A DNA stretch of 64,000 bases from Carallia brachiata (GCA_021464245.1 JADCRB010000051.1:1-64000); one strand, 5' to 3'. Shown: positions 26,766 to 38,300, numbered from the stretch's first letter. The notes: generated by a model not told the origin, from the sequence alone. Program-made: numbers and translations.

Positions 26766-27843
26766 TGTTAAGACCCTCAGGTTTCGTTTTTTTTTGGTTT
26801 TGATGATTGCTAAACACTGAGAGTTACTAATATGTTTATTTAAGTGTGTAGTTAAATGATTTAATCAAATAAACATCAATTGAAATGGAAGCAATGCTAG
26901 CATAAGGCAACTATTGATATTGGTCACATTCAGTGTAAGTACTATCCAGTATGGTCAACTTTAAAAGGCTCGTTTGCTCACATGGAGATGAACTAGATAA
27001 TGTAATACGGTTAGAAAGATAATTCTGTCTAGTTTCTGAATTCTCAAGAATCATCTCAATTGGATATGTTTGGAGGAAGTTATAGTCTATGAACTGAAAG
27101 GTGCTCAATCTGTCAAGGCAGACAGGATCAGTCCACTTTAAGAGATGATTGCAATCAAATGGGAAGGAACTAGCTGTTGAGTTTTATATTCATACAAATA
27201 TAATTCTGTCTAGTTTCTAAATTGACCAGATTCACGCAAATTGGAGTTCTGTAGAAGGAGATATTGCCAAAATACTAAAGGATGTACAGCCTGTCCCGTC
27301 CAGCAGGATCAGTCAACTTCCAGAAGACACTACGGCTAGCTGGAGTGGAATCAGACCATGATCTATACATGTATGAAAAGCTCTATGAGTCTACTTTCAA
27401 ATGGAAGAAACAGGATATGATTTGGAGTTATACAGGTAGACTTATGATTGATTCTTTAAGAAGTGCCAGAGCTGTCCAATTGAGAAAGGAAACAAGCTTA
27501 AATTGGGTCTGTGTGATGCATGCTTAGATTAAAACAAATACATACTTCATTTTCAGGGCAAGATCCCAAGAACAACGTCTCACACACTTTCACAAGGTTT
27601 TACATTTTTCCCCACGTCTTTATCTCAGTAGTACATGCAGACTTACCAAAATTGATAAGTACACAATTACAAGACAAATAACACCAACCACTTATTCATA
27701 CATATTAGAGTACACCAACCATGACTCATCCATGTACTATGCACTACAAGACAACATCCCTGCGCATACATACATTCCAGTAAAGCTTTGTATGTTGGAA
27801 TCCATATTCCAACGCCAGAAAATGTCTTCAGATCTTACCCCTG
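26766..27843. other. Foreign segment inside Copia-1, LTR-like start plus 3' flank of the homeobox gene
   Basis: Begins TGTTAAGACCCTCAGG directly after the truncated pol and continues 'ttttgatgattgctaaacac', which resembles the start of LTRs of other SIRE-type Copia elements. A second copy at the other end of the foreign block was not found, so it is not a simple nested element. A plus-strand frame at 27282-27527 looks like the non-functional translation of LTR sequence. The part nearest the homeobox gene (about 27540-27843) should include its 3' untranslated region. It holds a small inverted repeat, 'ttggaatccatattccaac', at about 27797. Confidence 0.5.
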
Positions 27844-28431
27844 TCAGTCGCTCCTAGGGGGCCTAAGGCGTAGCTCTAGATCCATAAAGCCCTCATTGTT
27901 CGGCAGGTTGGCAATGTCAATAGTACCAGCATTTTCTTGCTGATTGAGATCGCCTAGATGAACAGGAAAGAGACTGAGTGTTTCTCTTTCTCCCTCACGA
28001 GAAGAGTTGACCGATCTGCTTCTCACTGGAGTAATGCTTCTTACTAAGTGAAAATATTCATGGGAATTTGATCTCTGACCCACATCAAAGATTTCAAATG
28101 ATAAATGGGAAATACCTGGTGGCTGGCGATGCTGGTTGGGATTTCCTTGAGAAACAATTGTTGAGTTGGTGGAATGAATAACAGGAGGTACTCTGCCTAT
28201 TCTCACACTGCGCCTTCGGTTCTGGATCCAGAGTCTAATGTTACTTGGCTGAATTGGACCATATGGTCTCAACAGTGAGACAAGTTGAGTAAGTTGGCTT
28301 GATGTCGGACGAGCTTCTTCAATGCCATGAAAAATATTTTCCAAGATTTGTAATTGCTCCGGCACCGGTCTCCATCTGGAATTGGAAGAGTCTCCAGTTT
28401 CTAGGTTCTGATGGCTTGATGGTGGTCTCAT
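27844..28431 (-). CDS. WUSCHEL-clade homeodomain protein carried by Copia-1 (antisense, intronless)
   Basis: Predicted nuclear transcription factor of 195 residues with the three hallmarks of the WUS clade. (1) A WOX-type homeodomain at about residues 18-79: SRWRPVPEQLQILENIFH, then LRPYGPI, and helix 3 NIRLWIQNRRR with W68 and N71 kept, though the usual F of WFQN is I. (2) A WUS-box at 151-157, TLSLFPV, which in WUS mediates repression and activation. (3) A C-terminal EAR-type motif, DLELRL, at 184-189, the kind that binds TOPLESS corepressors. The middle is S/R/P-rich. The start ATG is at 28431 and the frame is uninterrupted; cellular WUS genes contain introns, so a processed origin is likely. 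It lies antisense to gag-pol inside a recent insertion. The diverged helix 3 may alter DNA recognition. A cellular gene would not sit between two intact LTRs in this way. Function is inferred only. Confidence 0.85.
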   Translation of the reverse strand: MRPPSSHQNLETGDSSNSRWRPVPEQLQILENIFHGIEEARPTSSQLTQLVSLLRPYGPIQPSNIRLWIQNRRRSVRIGRVPPVIHSTNSTIVSQGNPNQHRQPPGISHLSFEIFDVGQRSNSHEYFHLVRSITPVRSRSVNSSREGERETLSLFPVHLGDLNQQENAGTIDIANLPNNEGFMDLELRLRPPRSD

Positions 28432-28856
28432 CTTGTTGATGTGAAAGGTGAGTGAAAATTTTGAGATTCTGGAAACAACAAATGAAAGATGAAAGATGAA
28501 TGATTATGGATTAATGCTTCTCTCCCTCGATTCTCACTTTATGCCTGATAATCCGGAAATTACGCCTGATTCTCTGGCGTAATAATTGGCCAGCTGTCCT
28601 CCACTTTCACCTCACTGTCAGCTACTTCCGTCTGACCGTTCGCGACTTTTCTGACTGTGTGCCACATCTGCACCGTTTCTAATTGTATACCATGTCAGCT
28701 TCCACGTAAGCAATTTGACTGCGGTAATATTTTTGACCTACTCATGAACTATTATTGAAGGTAATGATCTACATTGTATTTTTGGTAACATAGTGACCAA
28801 TTTTGAATAAAGACCTTTTGATAGATCATTTTTTTAAGAAGAAAATTGGCATGTCA
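28432..28856 (-). promoter_or_regulatory. Candidate 5' leader and promoter of the Copia-1 homeobox gene
   Basis: Upstream of the ATG on the minus strand lies a pyrimidine-rich leader ('catctttcatctttcatttg'), and a weak TATA-like GCATAAAG at about 28537-28544, some 105 bases before the start codon. Further upstream there are GC-richer stretches with short direct repeats ('gaatcaggcgtaat' / 'ggattatcaggcataa'). This sequence is unlike Copia DNA and probably arrived with the gene. Promoter activity is not demonstrated. Confidence 0.3.
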
Positions 28857-29162
28857 CACCCCATGCATTAGCATAGGCTTGATTGTCTTCATTTCCTTAA
28901 TTTAATGATTGTATTTGAACTCTACAAGGCCTGCATTTCAAAGTTACTATAACTTATATGCTAAATTGTAAATGTGAACTTGTGATACATGCATACATTA
29001 AGGGGGAGTCTTAATCTCTTAACCTAGTTAGCATTCACATTTTTGTTTCAACCATTTTTATGATGACAAAAAGGGGAGAAAATTAAGAGAGTGTCATCAA
29101 GAAAGATTTCTAGAGGAAGCTTAGATTAAGGGGGAGCATCTATTTAAGGTTTTGTCATCATC
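28857..29162 (+). other. Copia-1 3' untranslated spacer
   Basis: Typical post-pol spacer of SIRE/Maximus-like elements, with repeated short 'aagggggag' blocks (around 29000 and 29130) and 'atgatgacaaaaagggg'. It marks the return to bona fide element sequence after the foreign block and leads to the polypurine tract. Confidence 0.7.
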
Positions 29163-29175
29163 AAAAAGGGGGAGA
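29163..29175 (+). promoter_or_regulatory. Copia-1 polypurine tract
   Basis: AAAAAGGGGGAGA immediately before the 3' LTR; primer for plus-strand synthesis in LTR retrotransposons. Confidence 0.92.
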
Positions 29176-29176
29176 T

Positions 29177-30640
29177 TGTTGGAAAATTCACACCCCATGC
29201 ATACATTAAGAAATTGTTACTAAGTGTGAATTCATGTTTTGATGATGAGTGTTTTGATAATGAGCTATGAACCAATCTAACATAAGTACGAGTGAATTTC
29301 ATTTGTATGTTCTTCAAGTATACAATTCAGGTTCAAGAAGTCCAAAGAGGTACACATATGCCATCTTACACGTGCATGGAAGTGCATGGAAGAGAAATAT
29401 CACATTGGGCCTTATTAAGCTACTATCTTATAAAGACAGCATAAGAGCAAATCTGTTTGGACAGATTCCAGGTACTAAACTCACTCACTTGAGATATATT
29501 TTGGGCCTAATATATATATTTTGGCAGGACTATAAGTCTAGTTTCAAATGAGCTTGGTCGTGCAATTTTTGGAGCCCTAGAGAAAAACTTATGAATTTTA
29601 TACCAAGAGGGTGCAAGCTGTCAGGAACTTTCAGTGCACATGGAGTGAATTGCAACGGCTGCCTAGAAGAGCACACGACGAATTTGAATGTGAAATTTTG
29701 TGTGTAGATTCTTTGTTCTGTCTATTAATCAATGCAAAAAAATCACATCAAAATTCAAAGCCATCTGCAAGATATTACCGTTCTACTAAAAGTGTGCAGA
29801 CTGTCTAACGGAACTTTAACGTCTGTATTCAAACATTTATTTGACTATGCTATACTCATTCAAAATAGTCAAATTTGGTGGGTAGAGAGCTCTGACAGTC
29901 TACTAAATAAAAAAAAGGAATCGCAATTTTTCAAGCTGTCTGTATCAAGTTATAGCCGTTCAACCAGAAGGTGTCAAACAAGAGAATCAATGCAAAGCTG
30001 TCAAGAGGGAAACAACAAGGTATGCATATGCAACCATGGCAACGGCTCTAACAAGTTGCTAACCTATCTTGCAGCTATTAAACATCACTTGAAGATGTTT
30101 TACTTGTGAAGAAAGTTATATTCAACCATTGCACAATCTCTCTCAAGGCAAAAAGGCTTTCTTTACTCTAAGTGCTTTTATTGTAAAACTAGCATTCAAG
30201 CTAGTAAGTTTCATTTGTATTGTAATACATTGTGAGAATAGGTGAGAGCTCTCAAGTGGGACTTGTGAGGATCATCTTGTAAGGAGTTAGGGTTGAACTC
30301 CAAGAAGGAAAACCTAAAAGAAAAGGGAAAGTGGTGTTGGCAAGTGGGACTTGTGCAACAAGCGTTTTGAAGGCGGACGCAAGGGTGTTTGTGGAGTCTT
30401 CTTGTAAACTGTACGGTGGTGATTGGTGCGCCCAAAGGCACCCTAGTTGAACTCTCAAGAATCTCCAAGAGAGGGATTGTTGAGAAGACCAAGGACGTAG
30501 CCATTTGGTGAACCTTGTAAAAATCGGTATTGTATTTCTTTCAATCTCTTGTCTACATTCATTTGCAGAAATTTTTATTTGAGGATTTCATTGGTAAAGC
30601 CTATTCACCCCCCCTCTAGGCTTCACCCAAGGGACCAACA
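29177..30640 (+). repeat. Copia-1 3' LTR
   Basis: Begins TGTTGGAAAATTCACACCCC and ends GGGACCAACA, followed by the target duplication CTTAT. Differences from the 5' LTR seen by eye include a missing AA in the 'gcctaa(aa)tata' run, t/g in 'ttgtgt(t/g)tagat', an added 'ga' before 'gctctgac', and c/t in 'gtttg(c/t)ggag'. Confidence 0.95.
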
Positions 30641-30645
30641 CTTAT

Positions 30646-32064
30646 CATTAAAGTGACCAAACTAATATGCTTCAAAGCATGCATAAATAATCATTTATCT
30701 TATGAATGAAAAATGAATAGATAAATTAACGTTACTAAATACTAGAACTACATGATTTGTATAAAGGTAAGACATTATTTTATAGCTAGTCATATAATTG
30801 ATGCATAGTAATTTTTTAGTTAAATATATTTGTTTATCCAAAAATATTATATGTATTTCATTAAAATTATTTTATTACCTATTAAGTTAGGGAAAAAAAA
30901 TAGGTAGAATCAGAAAAATGCCTACGAGATAGACGCATAGTAAACAACCTATTATTTTGTGCAATCAGTCAATTAATATTTGTAACAAAAATCAAGGTAT
31001 TTTTTATCGATTTTTTGTTACAAATATTAATTGTTTGGTTATACAAACCAATCAGTCAATTACTACGCATCTATTCTACGTTTGATTTTTTCGCGTCTAT
31101 GTAATGGGACTCATTAAGTTAATATATGATATTCACCTATTATACTGTGTTGTAGGACTTTCCAAAGGACAAATACCATACACTCTGATTGTTTCATAAT
31201 TGAATCCAAAATATGCTCAATTATGAGCCTTTGTAGTAATGTAGCTGTGATAATTTACTTATATGTTTCATCTATTGTTGTGTCCAATGATTGAACTTTT
31301 TTGATTTTCATGAACTAATTAATTTCCAATTAAGTAGATCTTAACTTGAAATTACTAATAGATATGCTAATTACTATAACTAATTCAAGTAGTGTGGTAG
31401 AGAAGTCACATCACAAAGTACAAGAACGAAACAACAGATTGAACTTTATACATTTGGAAATGATTATTACCAATGACATTCAAACAATCGTACCATACAG
31501 AAAGTCCAAAAGTATTTGCAATTTGTGGAAGAATGATCTACTTCTACAAACAAGTTACTAGTTAGTACTCACAGGCAGAGCTCACGACCATGAAGTTTAA
31601 TGGTTGAGAACTATGTAAGCACCCATTATTGAGATGAACAATATCATATTAAGATTTAAGACCTTGAGACTATAAATTGAGAACTCTTTTCTAATACAGT
31701 TCATTTCAAATTCATTGCCTCCTAAATATGGGCCTTTTCAAATTAACTACAACACTAAAAAGGATAAATGAAAAGTTAATGAATTAATCAATATAGTTGT
31801 TTAGGATAACATAAGAATGAAAAATCATGCTGGTCACTCCACAAATCTCATCCATAAGAAGGTTGGAGAAGGAATGAAAATGAAAGTCAACAAATTTAAG
31901 AAAGGGAAAAGATGGAACAAAATGGCAACTTAGCACTTCTTATTTTATAGGCCGCCTAGATTTTTAGGACATTAATTACAAGATTTACAGGTTATTTCAC
32001 TGAATATCTCGCTCTTTGAAATTATTTTAGGATAAAGATTGGAAAATTGAAAAGATTTAGGAAT
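30646..32064. other. Intergenic region between Copia-1 and Copia-2
   Basis: AT-rich with no recognised gene. It contains a fold-back repeat (30931-31072). The remainder, including 31100-32064, shows no supported feature; the last five bases before Copia-2 (GATCT, 32065-32069) are its target duplication. Confidence 0.5.
30931..31072. repeat. Fold-back (MITE-like) inverted repeat
   Basis: The arms pair: 'ttaatatttgtaacaaaaat' (from about 30973) is matched by 'ttttgttacaaatattaatt' (ending about 31032) around a loop of about 15 bases. The outer parts also match: 'agacgcatagtaa' on the left against 'ttactacgcatct' on the right. The structure is a hairpin-forming MITE-like sequence. Target duplication not identified. 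Confidence 0.65.
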
Positions 32065-32069
32065 GATCT

Positions 32070-32444
32070 TGTTGGTTTTATTTGGTTGGGTTGACCCACC
32101 CGGTTGAGAAGTTAGAGGAAATTGTAACTCCCTCCCCCCACTTTGTCACGATCATCTGAATGGTTTAATAAAAAAGACATATAAAAGGCGTATGCAACCG
32201 CTATTCGTTGGACAATCAGCCGCCACTGAAAACTTTCTCTGGAGAGAAAGATACATAAATCACAAATCCTCCCAATTCTCTACCAATCCTCGAGTAAGAG
32301 TTTTTTGTGCCGTGAAAAAAGAGTGCTATCTACTTTGTGATATCACTCAGATTGCAAGGGAACGATCAAAGCTAGTAATCAGTCTTCTCTTTTTCAATTT
32401 AGAGTCTTTTAAGGTAATTGTAAGCTTCCTTTTTATTTCCTTCA
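32070..32444 (+). repeat. Copia-2 5' LTR
   Basis: Starts TGTTGGTTTTATTTGG and ends TTTATTTCCTTCA. A TATA-like 'catataaaaggcg' lies near 32178-32190. It matches 39647-40042 with numerous substitutions and indels. Confidence 0.92.
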
Positions 32445-32445
32445 T

Positions 32446-32457
32446 TGGTATCAGAGC
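32446..32457 (+). promoter_or_regulatory. Copia-2 primer-binding site
   Basis: TGGTATCAGAGC directly after the 5' LTR, matching the 3' end of initiator-methionine tRNA. Confidence 0.9.
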
Positions 32458-34488
32458 CTTTAAGTCTGATTCTGGCATGATAGACTACTGTTTTTTCTTC
32501 TCTATGTTGTTTGACTATTATTTTTCATGCTATTTTTTGGAGGTTTTTATTCGAAAAATTGTTTCTTTCACCTACATGAATTTTGGGTCACAAAAAATTA
32601 CCTATAGGTAGCCTATGATATGTCATATATTCTATGAATTTTTCTTGATTTTTGGTTGCATATTCATGAGAAAAAATGTGTTTTCTCCAGACTAATTTTT
32701 GCAAAATTGAGATAGAAAATTGTAACATTAGGACCCAAAATCTACAAGTATGGAAAGTTCTCATTAAGAGCATTCTAATGGTTTATGTTTCATTAAATTT
32801 TGATGTACCATTTGAGAGAAATGGCCTCTGAAATTTTTGCAAAACGTTCTGGAAAATTGGAGAAAAAGATAAATAGTATCTAAACTTTTCCCACTGTCAA
32901 GTGTCATCGCTAGTTGTTCAACTCCAATTTACAATCTATTTTTGAAAAAATTAAGTTGACAAATCAACTCAGCATGTCAAAGAATAATAGTCAGCCAAAT
33001 TTCGTAGTCATCCGGTGACCAGAAGTTGGTGAGTGACATGCACTCTCCGGCGCCGGCGGTGGAGGAAGAGATGCTGGTGTTTAATTGTGTGTGGAAGGGT
33101 ACACTTGATAAATGTGTCCACCAATCAAACTGTGACACGTGGTAGATTGGTCAAAAGAATAAAATCTTAGACAAATAATCTCGTGACACGTGTCAAGATC
33201 AATATTTATGTTTTCACCCAGTAAAAATGCCCAACCAGTGAAGAGTTGACATGTGGCTAGTGGAAGGCAGCCAGCAAATGAGGCTGCACCACATGGCACT
33301 TGTTTTTGATTATTCCAAAAAATGAAATTTTTTCTATACAAATTCATAATAATTAGTAAGAATGTTAGAAAAATATAAAATTTGTATTAAAATTTTTCTA
33401 CTTTTACGCTCTATAAGATTCTGACATTATTTTTCATAATTGAGAAAAAAAATGTTTAAATGATGTGGATCACTAATATTGATTAAAGTTGTTCTTTTAG
33501 GGGTTAAAAATGGCTTGCGCGGTGCAAACTCTAACCAAGAGGGCTATTAGTGAATGCGATAGAAGATTGAATTTTGAGCTCTTTGAACAACTTAAAGATC
33601 TATGTACACAATGAAATTTTTTCTGCACTTTTAAATTGAAGATGAAATGTGATAGAGAGCATATAGAACATGTCAAACACATAAGATTTTTGATTGATCA
33701 TCTAAAAAAATCAATGTCTAAGAGGCTTAAAGAAAATGTAAAGATTGACGTTTTGCTTAAGTCCTTGATGGATTATTGGAGGGCAGAAGTGTGTTGTGAG
33801 TTGGAACTCACCAAGTGCACTATTGAGTGGTATGGCGATCCAGAGGATGCCCTTAAAAAAGCATGGAATGTCATATTGAGCATGCTACAAAGTGCACTAC
33901 TATGTTGTCTATGAGTCATAATCTCCATTCTGCAAGGCTTGTTCATTTTGGCAGGAGGGAGATTGGATCATGGCTTTTGAGAGTTGGACCTAGAGTGATT
34001 CGAGATACTGAGAATGATGAGACTTCACTTGCTAGCAGTTATCTTGTTTAAGCTCGTTAACTTTTCTATAATACCTGTAAAAAGTTGTTTAAGCCTTACT
34101 ATGTGATATTTGATGTTAGTGTACATATTGTTCTATGTTTGATGTTATGTATGTAAACTTTATCATAAATGTTAATCATGTTATTATATGTGTTTAATTT
34201 CTTTTGAAATGTTTAACACATAAACATTGCATACATAATCAATTTAATTAAAGGGTTTTCCGAGTGGGAGTTGCTAGGTTGGTAAGATTTCAGGAAATTT
34301 TTGCACGATTTTGAGATAAATTGCAATGATTTGAAATTGGTATAAAAGACGATGACTAGGAACACAATGAACTTTCAATTCTTTAACTAATTTTTGGGGT
34401 TATTGTTGATTTATTTCAATGTTAGTGCGAAATAAAATGTTGAAGTGCTAGTACTAATTATTAATAAATGTCTTAAGGGTTGTTAACC
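32458..34488 (+). other. Copia-2 leader region
   Basis: About 2 kb between PBS and gag, unusually long for a Copia element. It has broken open pieces, for example around 33509-33615 (starting MACAVQTLTKRAISE) and 33636-33914 (containing EHVKHIRFLIDHLKKSMSK). I do not recognise them. They may be decayed coding sequence of the element or captured DNA. Confidence 0.4.
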
Positions 34489-35340
34489 ATGGCATCAAAG
34501 ATCACTATAAGTGAGCTCAATAAGGAGGATAAGCTGAACAGTGAGAACTATGACATCTGGTACCGCAAGGTTTAGTATATTCTCGAAGAGCATGAAGTGC
34601 TGGAAGCCATCAACCATGTCATGGCGGACCTTGGGGAGGGTACCTCAACTCAGCAAAGGCAAGACCAAGAGACTTTTAAAGTTTGGAAAAGAAAGAATGT
34701 TATGGCTCGTATTGCTTTACTTAAGAACATGGACAATGATCTCATCCGTGAGTTTGAGGAACATGAGACTACCCAGGCAATGTGCTTGGTTTTGAAAGAC
34801 AAGTTTGGGAGTACTTCAACCACTAGATTGCGAGAGTTGACGGTCAATTTTGACGTCTATATGAAGAAGCCTTTTTATAACATAAGGCAACACCTAAGGG
34901 TGATGTCTAATATGATCAAGGAATCAAGGCAACTAGTCATACCCTCATTGATGAGCAGCAGGTTCAAGTTGCCATTCACTTAATTCTTTTGAATTGGGAG
35001 CACAGAAAATCAACATGATACGTAATAAGACTATTAAGACCTTTGAAGATGTCTCACGCCGTTTGATTTTGGAGGAAAAGTGCCTTAAATCTACTAGGTC
35101 CCCTGGTCAAGTGAATGTGGCTGAAGGTGAGACTAGTTAAAAGGCTACTTCTAGTTCATAGCGCAATTGGCATTACAAGCATCATAAGAAACGTAAAGGG
35201 AAAGGGCAAGCACCAAATAAGAACAAGAATGAATGTCACAAGAGATTTCGTGGCAAAAAAAAGGATAAGACCAAAATACTATGCTAAAATTGTGGCAAAT
35301 TGGGTTATTTCACTCGTGAATGTACTAAGCCAAAAAAAGG
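34489..35340 (+). pseudogene. Copia-2 gag, broken
   Basis: Starts MASKITISELNKEDKLN at 34489 but has an in-frame TAG about 85 bases later where the family has a sense codon. Further open pieces carry the UBN2 region (RIALLKNMDNDLIREFEE). A zinc-knuckle remnant lies near 35280-35330, split between frames. Not translatable as a whole. Confidence 0.8.
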
Positions 35341-38300
35341 TATTCTTTCCATTTGCTTCTCATTGTTTAGCTAATGTTGCTAGTTCAGTATTGTTTACTG
35401 AATCTAATCCTTTGTGGATTGTAGACTCAAGGGCCACAGACCATATAGCTAAAGATCGAGAAGCATATGTGGAGTTTTGTCAAATTGGAGCTAGTTTGAG
35501 ATGGGTGTATGTTGGGGACAACATGAGGGTAGTGGTCAAAGGGATTGGCACTTGCAAATTAGAAATATGAGATGGTCGAACCATATTGCTTCACGATGCT
35601 CTCTATGCACCTGAAATTTGACAGAATCTTGTTCTATTGCTGTTCTTCTGAGTTTTACGTTATAAACTTGTTTTCGAAGGCCGTGTTGTAAATATTTATG
35701 ATGATAGTTCTTATATTGGTTCTGGACAGCTATCAGATGGTTTGTTTGTGTTAGATATTAATTATGGTGTGTTTAATATCTATAATAGTTGTTTTTCTGT
35801 TACTGCATCAACTAGAAACAATATAGTAGATGCAAGTATTTGGCATGCTAGACTGGGTCATATTGGGCAAGAAAGGATGAATAGATTAGCTCAAAAGGGT
35901 CTTCTAGGCTCACTTGCTAAAATTGAATTACCCATATGCTAACACTGTTTGGCTGGAAAAGCGACTAGAAAACCATTTGGCAAGGTTGCTAGAGCTATTT
36001 TCCATTGCATTTAGTCCATTATGATATATGTGGTCCAGTGAGTGTGAACATGAGGAATGGTACCTCATATTTCATTACATTTACAGATGATTATACGTAT
36101 TATGGTCATGTCTATTTTATCTCCTATAAATCTGAAGCATTTGAATGCTTTAAGAAATATTTAAGTATGGTAGAGAATCAATTGGGCAAACGAATTAAAA
36201 CCCTAAAAACTGACCGTGGATATGAATATCTTTCTAAGTAGTTTAAAGAACTGTGTAATGAAAAAGGTATAGTAAGGCAAGCAACTATTCCCTATACTCC
36301 ACAACAAAAAGTGTTGCAGAAAAGAGAAACAGAACCTTATTAGAGATGGTTAGGTCCATGATGGCACAAGTGAATCTCCCAATACATTATTGGGGTAATG
36401 CTTTAATAAAAGCCACTCATGTACTTAATCATCTTCCCTCTAAATCTATTACTTCTACACCATACAATTGTGGTTTGGTTAAAAGCCATACTTGAGCAAT
36501 TTGAAACCTTGGGGATCAGCAGCTTATGTTCATGATCCATCTTATAACATATGAAATTGGGTCCAAGAGGAAAATGATATATCTTTATTAGGTACTGTGA
36601 ACACTCCAAAGGGTACTTGTTTATTGGTGAATAAGGCGATGAAAGTTCATATTCTTAGAGAATGAATATCCTAGTAAGGGTGATATTAATAAGGATTTTC
36701 ATCTTTATGAGATGAGTGATCTGAATGGCTATGATGCTTTAAATTAATCGACTCAGATGGATGAGGAAATGCCTCAAGCTATCAATTCAATTGGGGGCAT
36801 TATATCATAAGTTGTGCAAGATTTACATAATCTTATATTGCGCAAGAGTACTCGTATAAGTATTCCACACTATCGTTTTGAAATTGAAGGGGAAGCTTTT
36901 ACGAATGCTCATTATGATGAAGAAGAGCCTAGTACAGTGACTGAAGCTCTCTGATGCCCTGTTAAAGAACAATGGACAAAGGCGATGGTAGAAGAGATGA
37001 CATCCATGAAATCTAAACATGTATGGGGACTTGGTAGATTTGCCTCAATGACGCAAAGCCACTGGAAACAAATGAGTTCTCAAAGTTAAGCGTAAGGCAG
37101 ATGGATCCATCGAAAGGTATAAGGCTCGCTTACTAGTGAAACGTTATAATCAACGTGGGTATAGACTATGAGGAAACCTTCTCTCCAATGGTGAAGTTTA
37201 CCTCAGTTCACCTAATTCTGGCTATAATTACAAGTATGGACTTAGAATTCTATCAGATGATATTAAAACTACTTTTCTAAATGAAGAGCTAGACGAAGAA
37301 ATCTATATAAATAGCCAATAGGTTTTGTTGTTAAAGGCGAAAAGAATAAATTTTGTAAGCTCCAAAAATCTATTTATAACTTAAAACAATGATCTAGGCA
37401 GTGGTACTTAAGATTCCATCGCGCAGTAATATCATATGACTTCGTAATGATCAATTAGGATCATTGTGTGTATGTCAAGAAATTTGGAAGCAAATTTGTG
37501 ATTTTATCTTTATATCTAGATTATATTCTACAAGCTAAAAATAATAAGGTGTTTGTCACCAGTATTAAGAAATGGTTGTCCTCTAGTTTTAAGATGGACA
37601 TGGGTGAGACATCTTATATATTAGGAGTAAAGATTTATAGAGATCGTTCTAAAAGACTCTTTGCTTTATCACAAGAGACTTACATTCATAAAATCCTCAA
37701 GCGATTTAGAATAGAAAATTGTAAACCCATTGACACTCTAATAGCTAAAGGCGATGGTCTTAGCCTTGAAATGTGTCCTAAAACTTAACAAGAGTGCGAG
37801 GAAATGAAGAACGTGTCGTATTCCAATGCAGTGGGTTGCATGATGTACGCCATATTGTGCACTCTTCCTGACATTTGTTATGCCTTGAGATTAGTCAGTC
37901 GTTACTAATCAAACCCAAGAAAGAAACATTGGCAAACTGTAAAGAGAATACTTCGGTATCTAAAAGGCACTGCAAATTATTCGTTGTGCTATTGAGGAAA
38001 TGATTTATGACTAATTGGCTATTCAGATGCCGATTGGGGTAGAGAAATAGATGAATTTTAATCAACATCTGGATATGTGTTTTTGCTAAATGGTGGTGCC
38101 ATATCATGGACTAGCAAAAAGCAAACCTGTATTGCCTTGTCCACAATGGAGGCAGAATTTGTAGCTTGCTCAGTTGCAATGCAAGAAGTTCTTTGTCTCA
38201 AAAGTTTTTTGGAACATTTGGGAGTCTATAACGATAGACAAAAAGGAGGTCAAATTTAATTGCAATAGTCAGACAGCTATTGCACATACAAAAGATCCCA

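Larger units (their letters stand above)
23432..30640 (+). mobile_element. Copia-1: young non-autonomous Copia (Maximus/SIRE-like) LTR retrotransposon carrying a homeobox gene
   Basis: A complete element of about 7.2 kb, bounded by TG...CA LTRs and flanked by the 5-bp duplication CTTAT (23427-23431 and 30641-30645). Internal order: initiator-Met tRNA primer-binding site, gag, protease start, then about 2.1 kb of unrelated sequence with an antisense WUSCHEL-clade gene, a G-rich spacer with several 'agggggag' runs, a polypurine tract and the 3' LTR. Integrase, reverse transcriptase and RNase H are absent, so any mobilisation must be in trans. By eye the LTRs (1467 and 1464 bp) differ at only about ten places, mostly 1-2 base indels, so the insertion is recent. 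Gag type, long LTRs and the 3' G-rich spacer fit the Maximus/SIRE lineage of Copia. Confidence 0.9.

Noticed and set aside
26766..28857. A second complete LTR element nested in Copia-1
   Set aside because: Only one LTR-like start was seen. No second copy, PBS or target duplication bounds the block.
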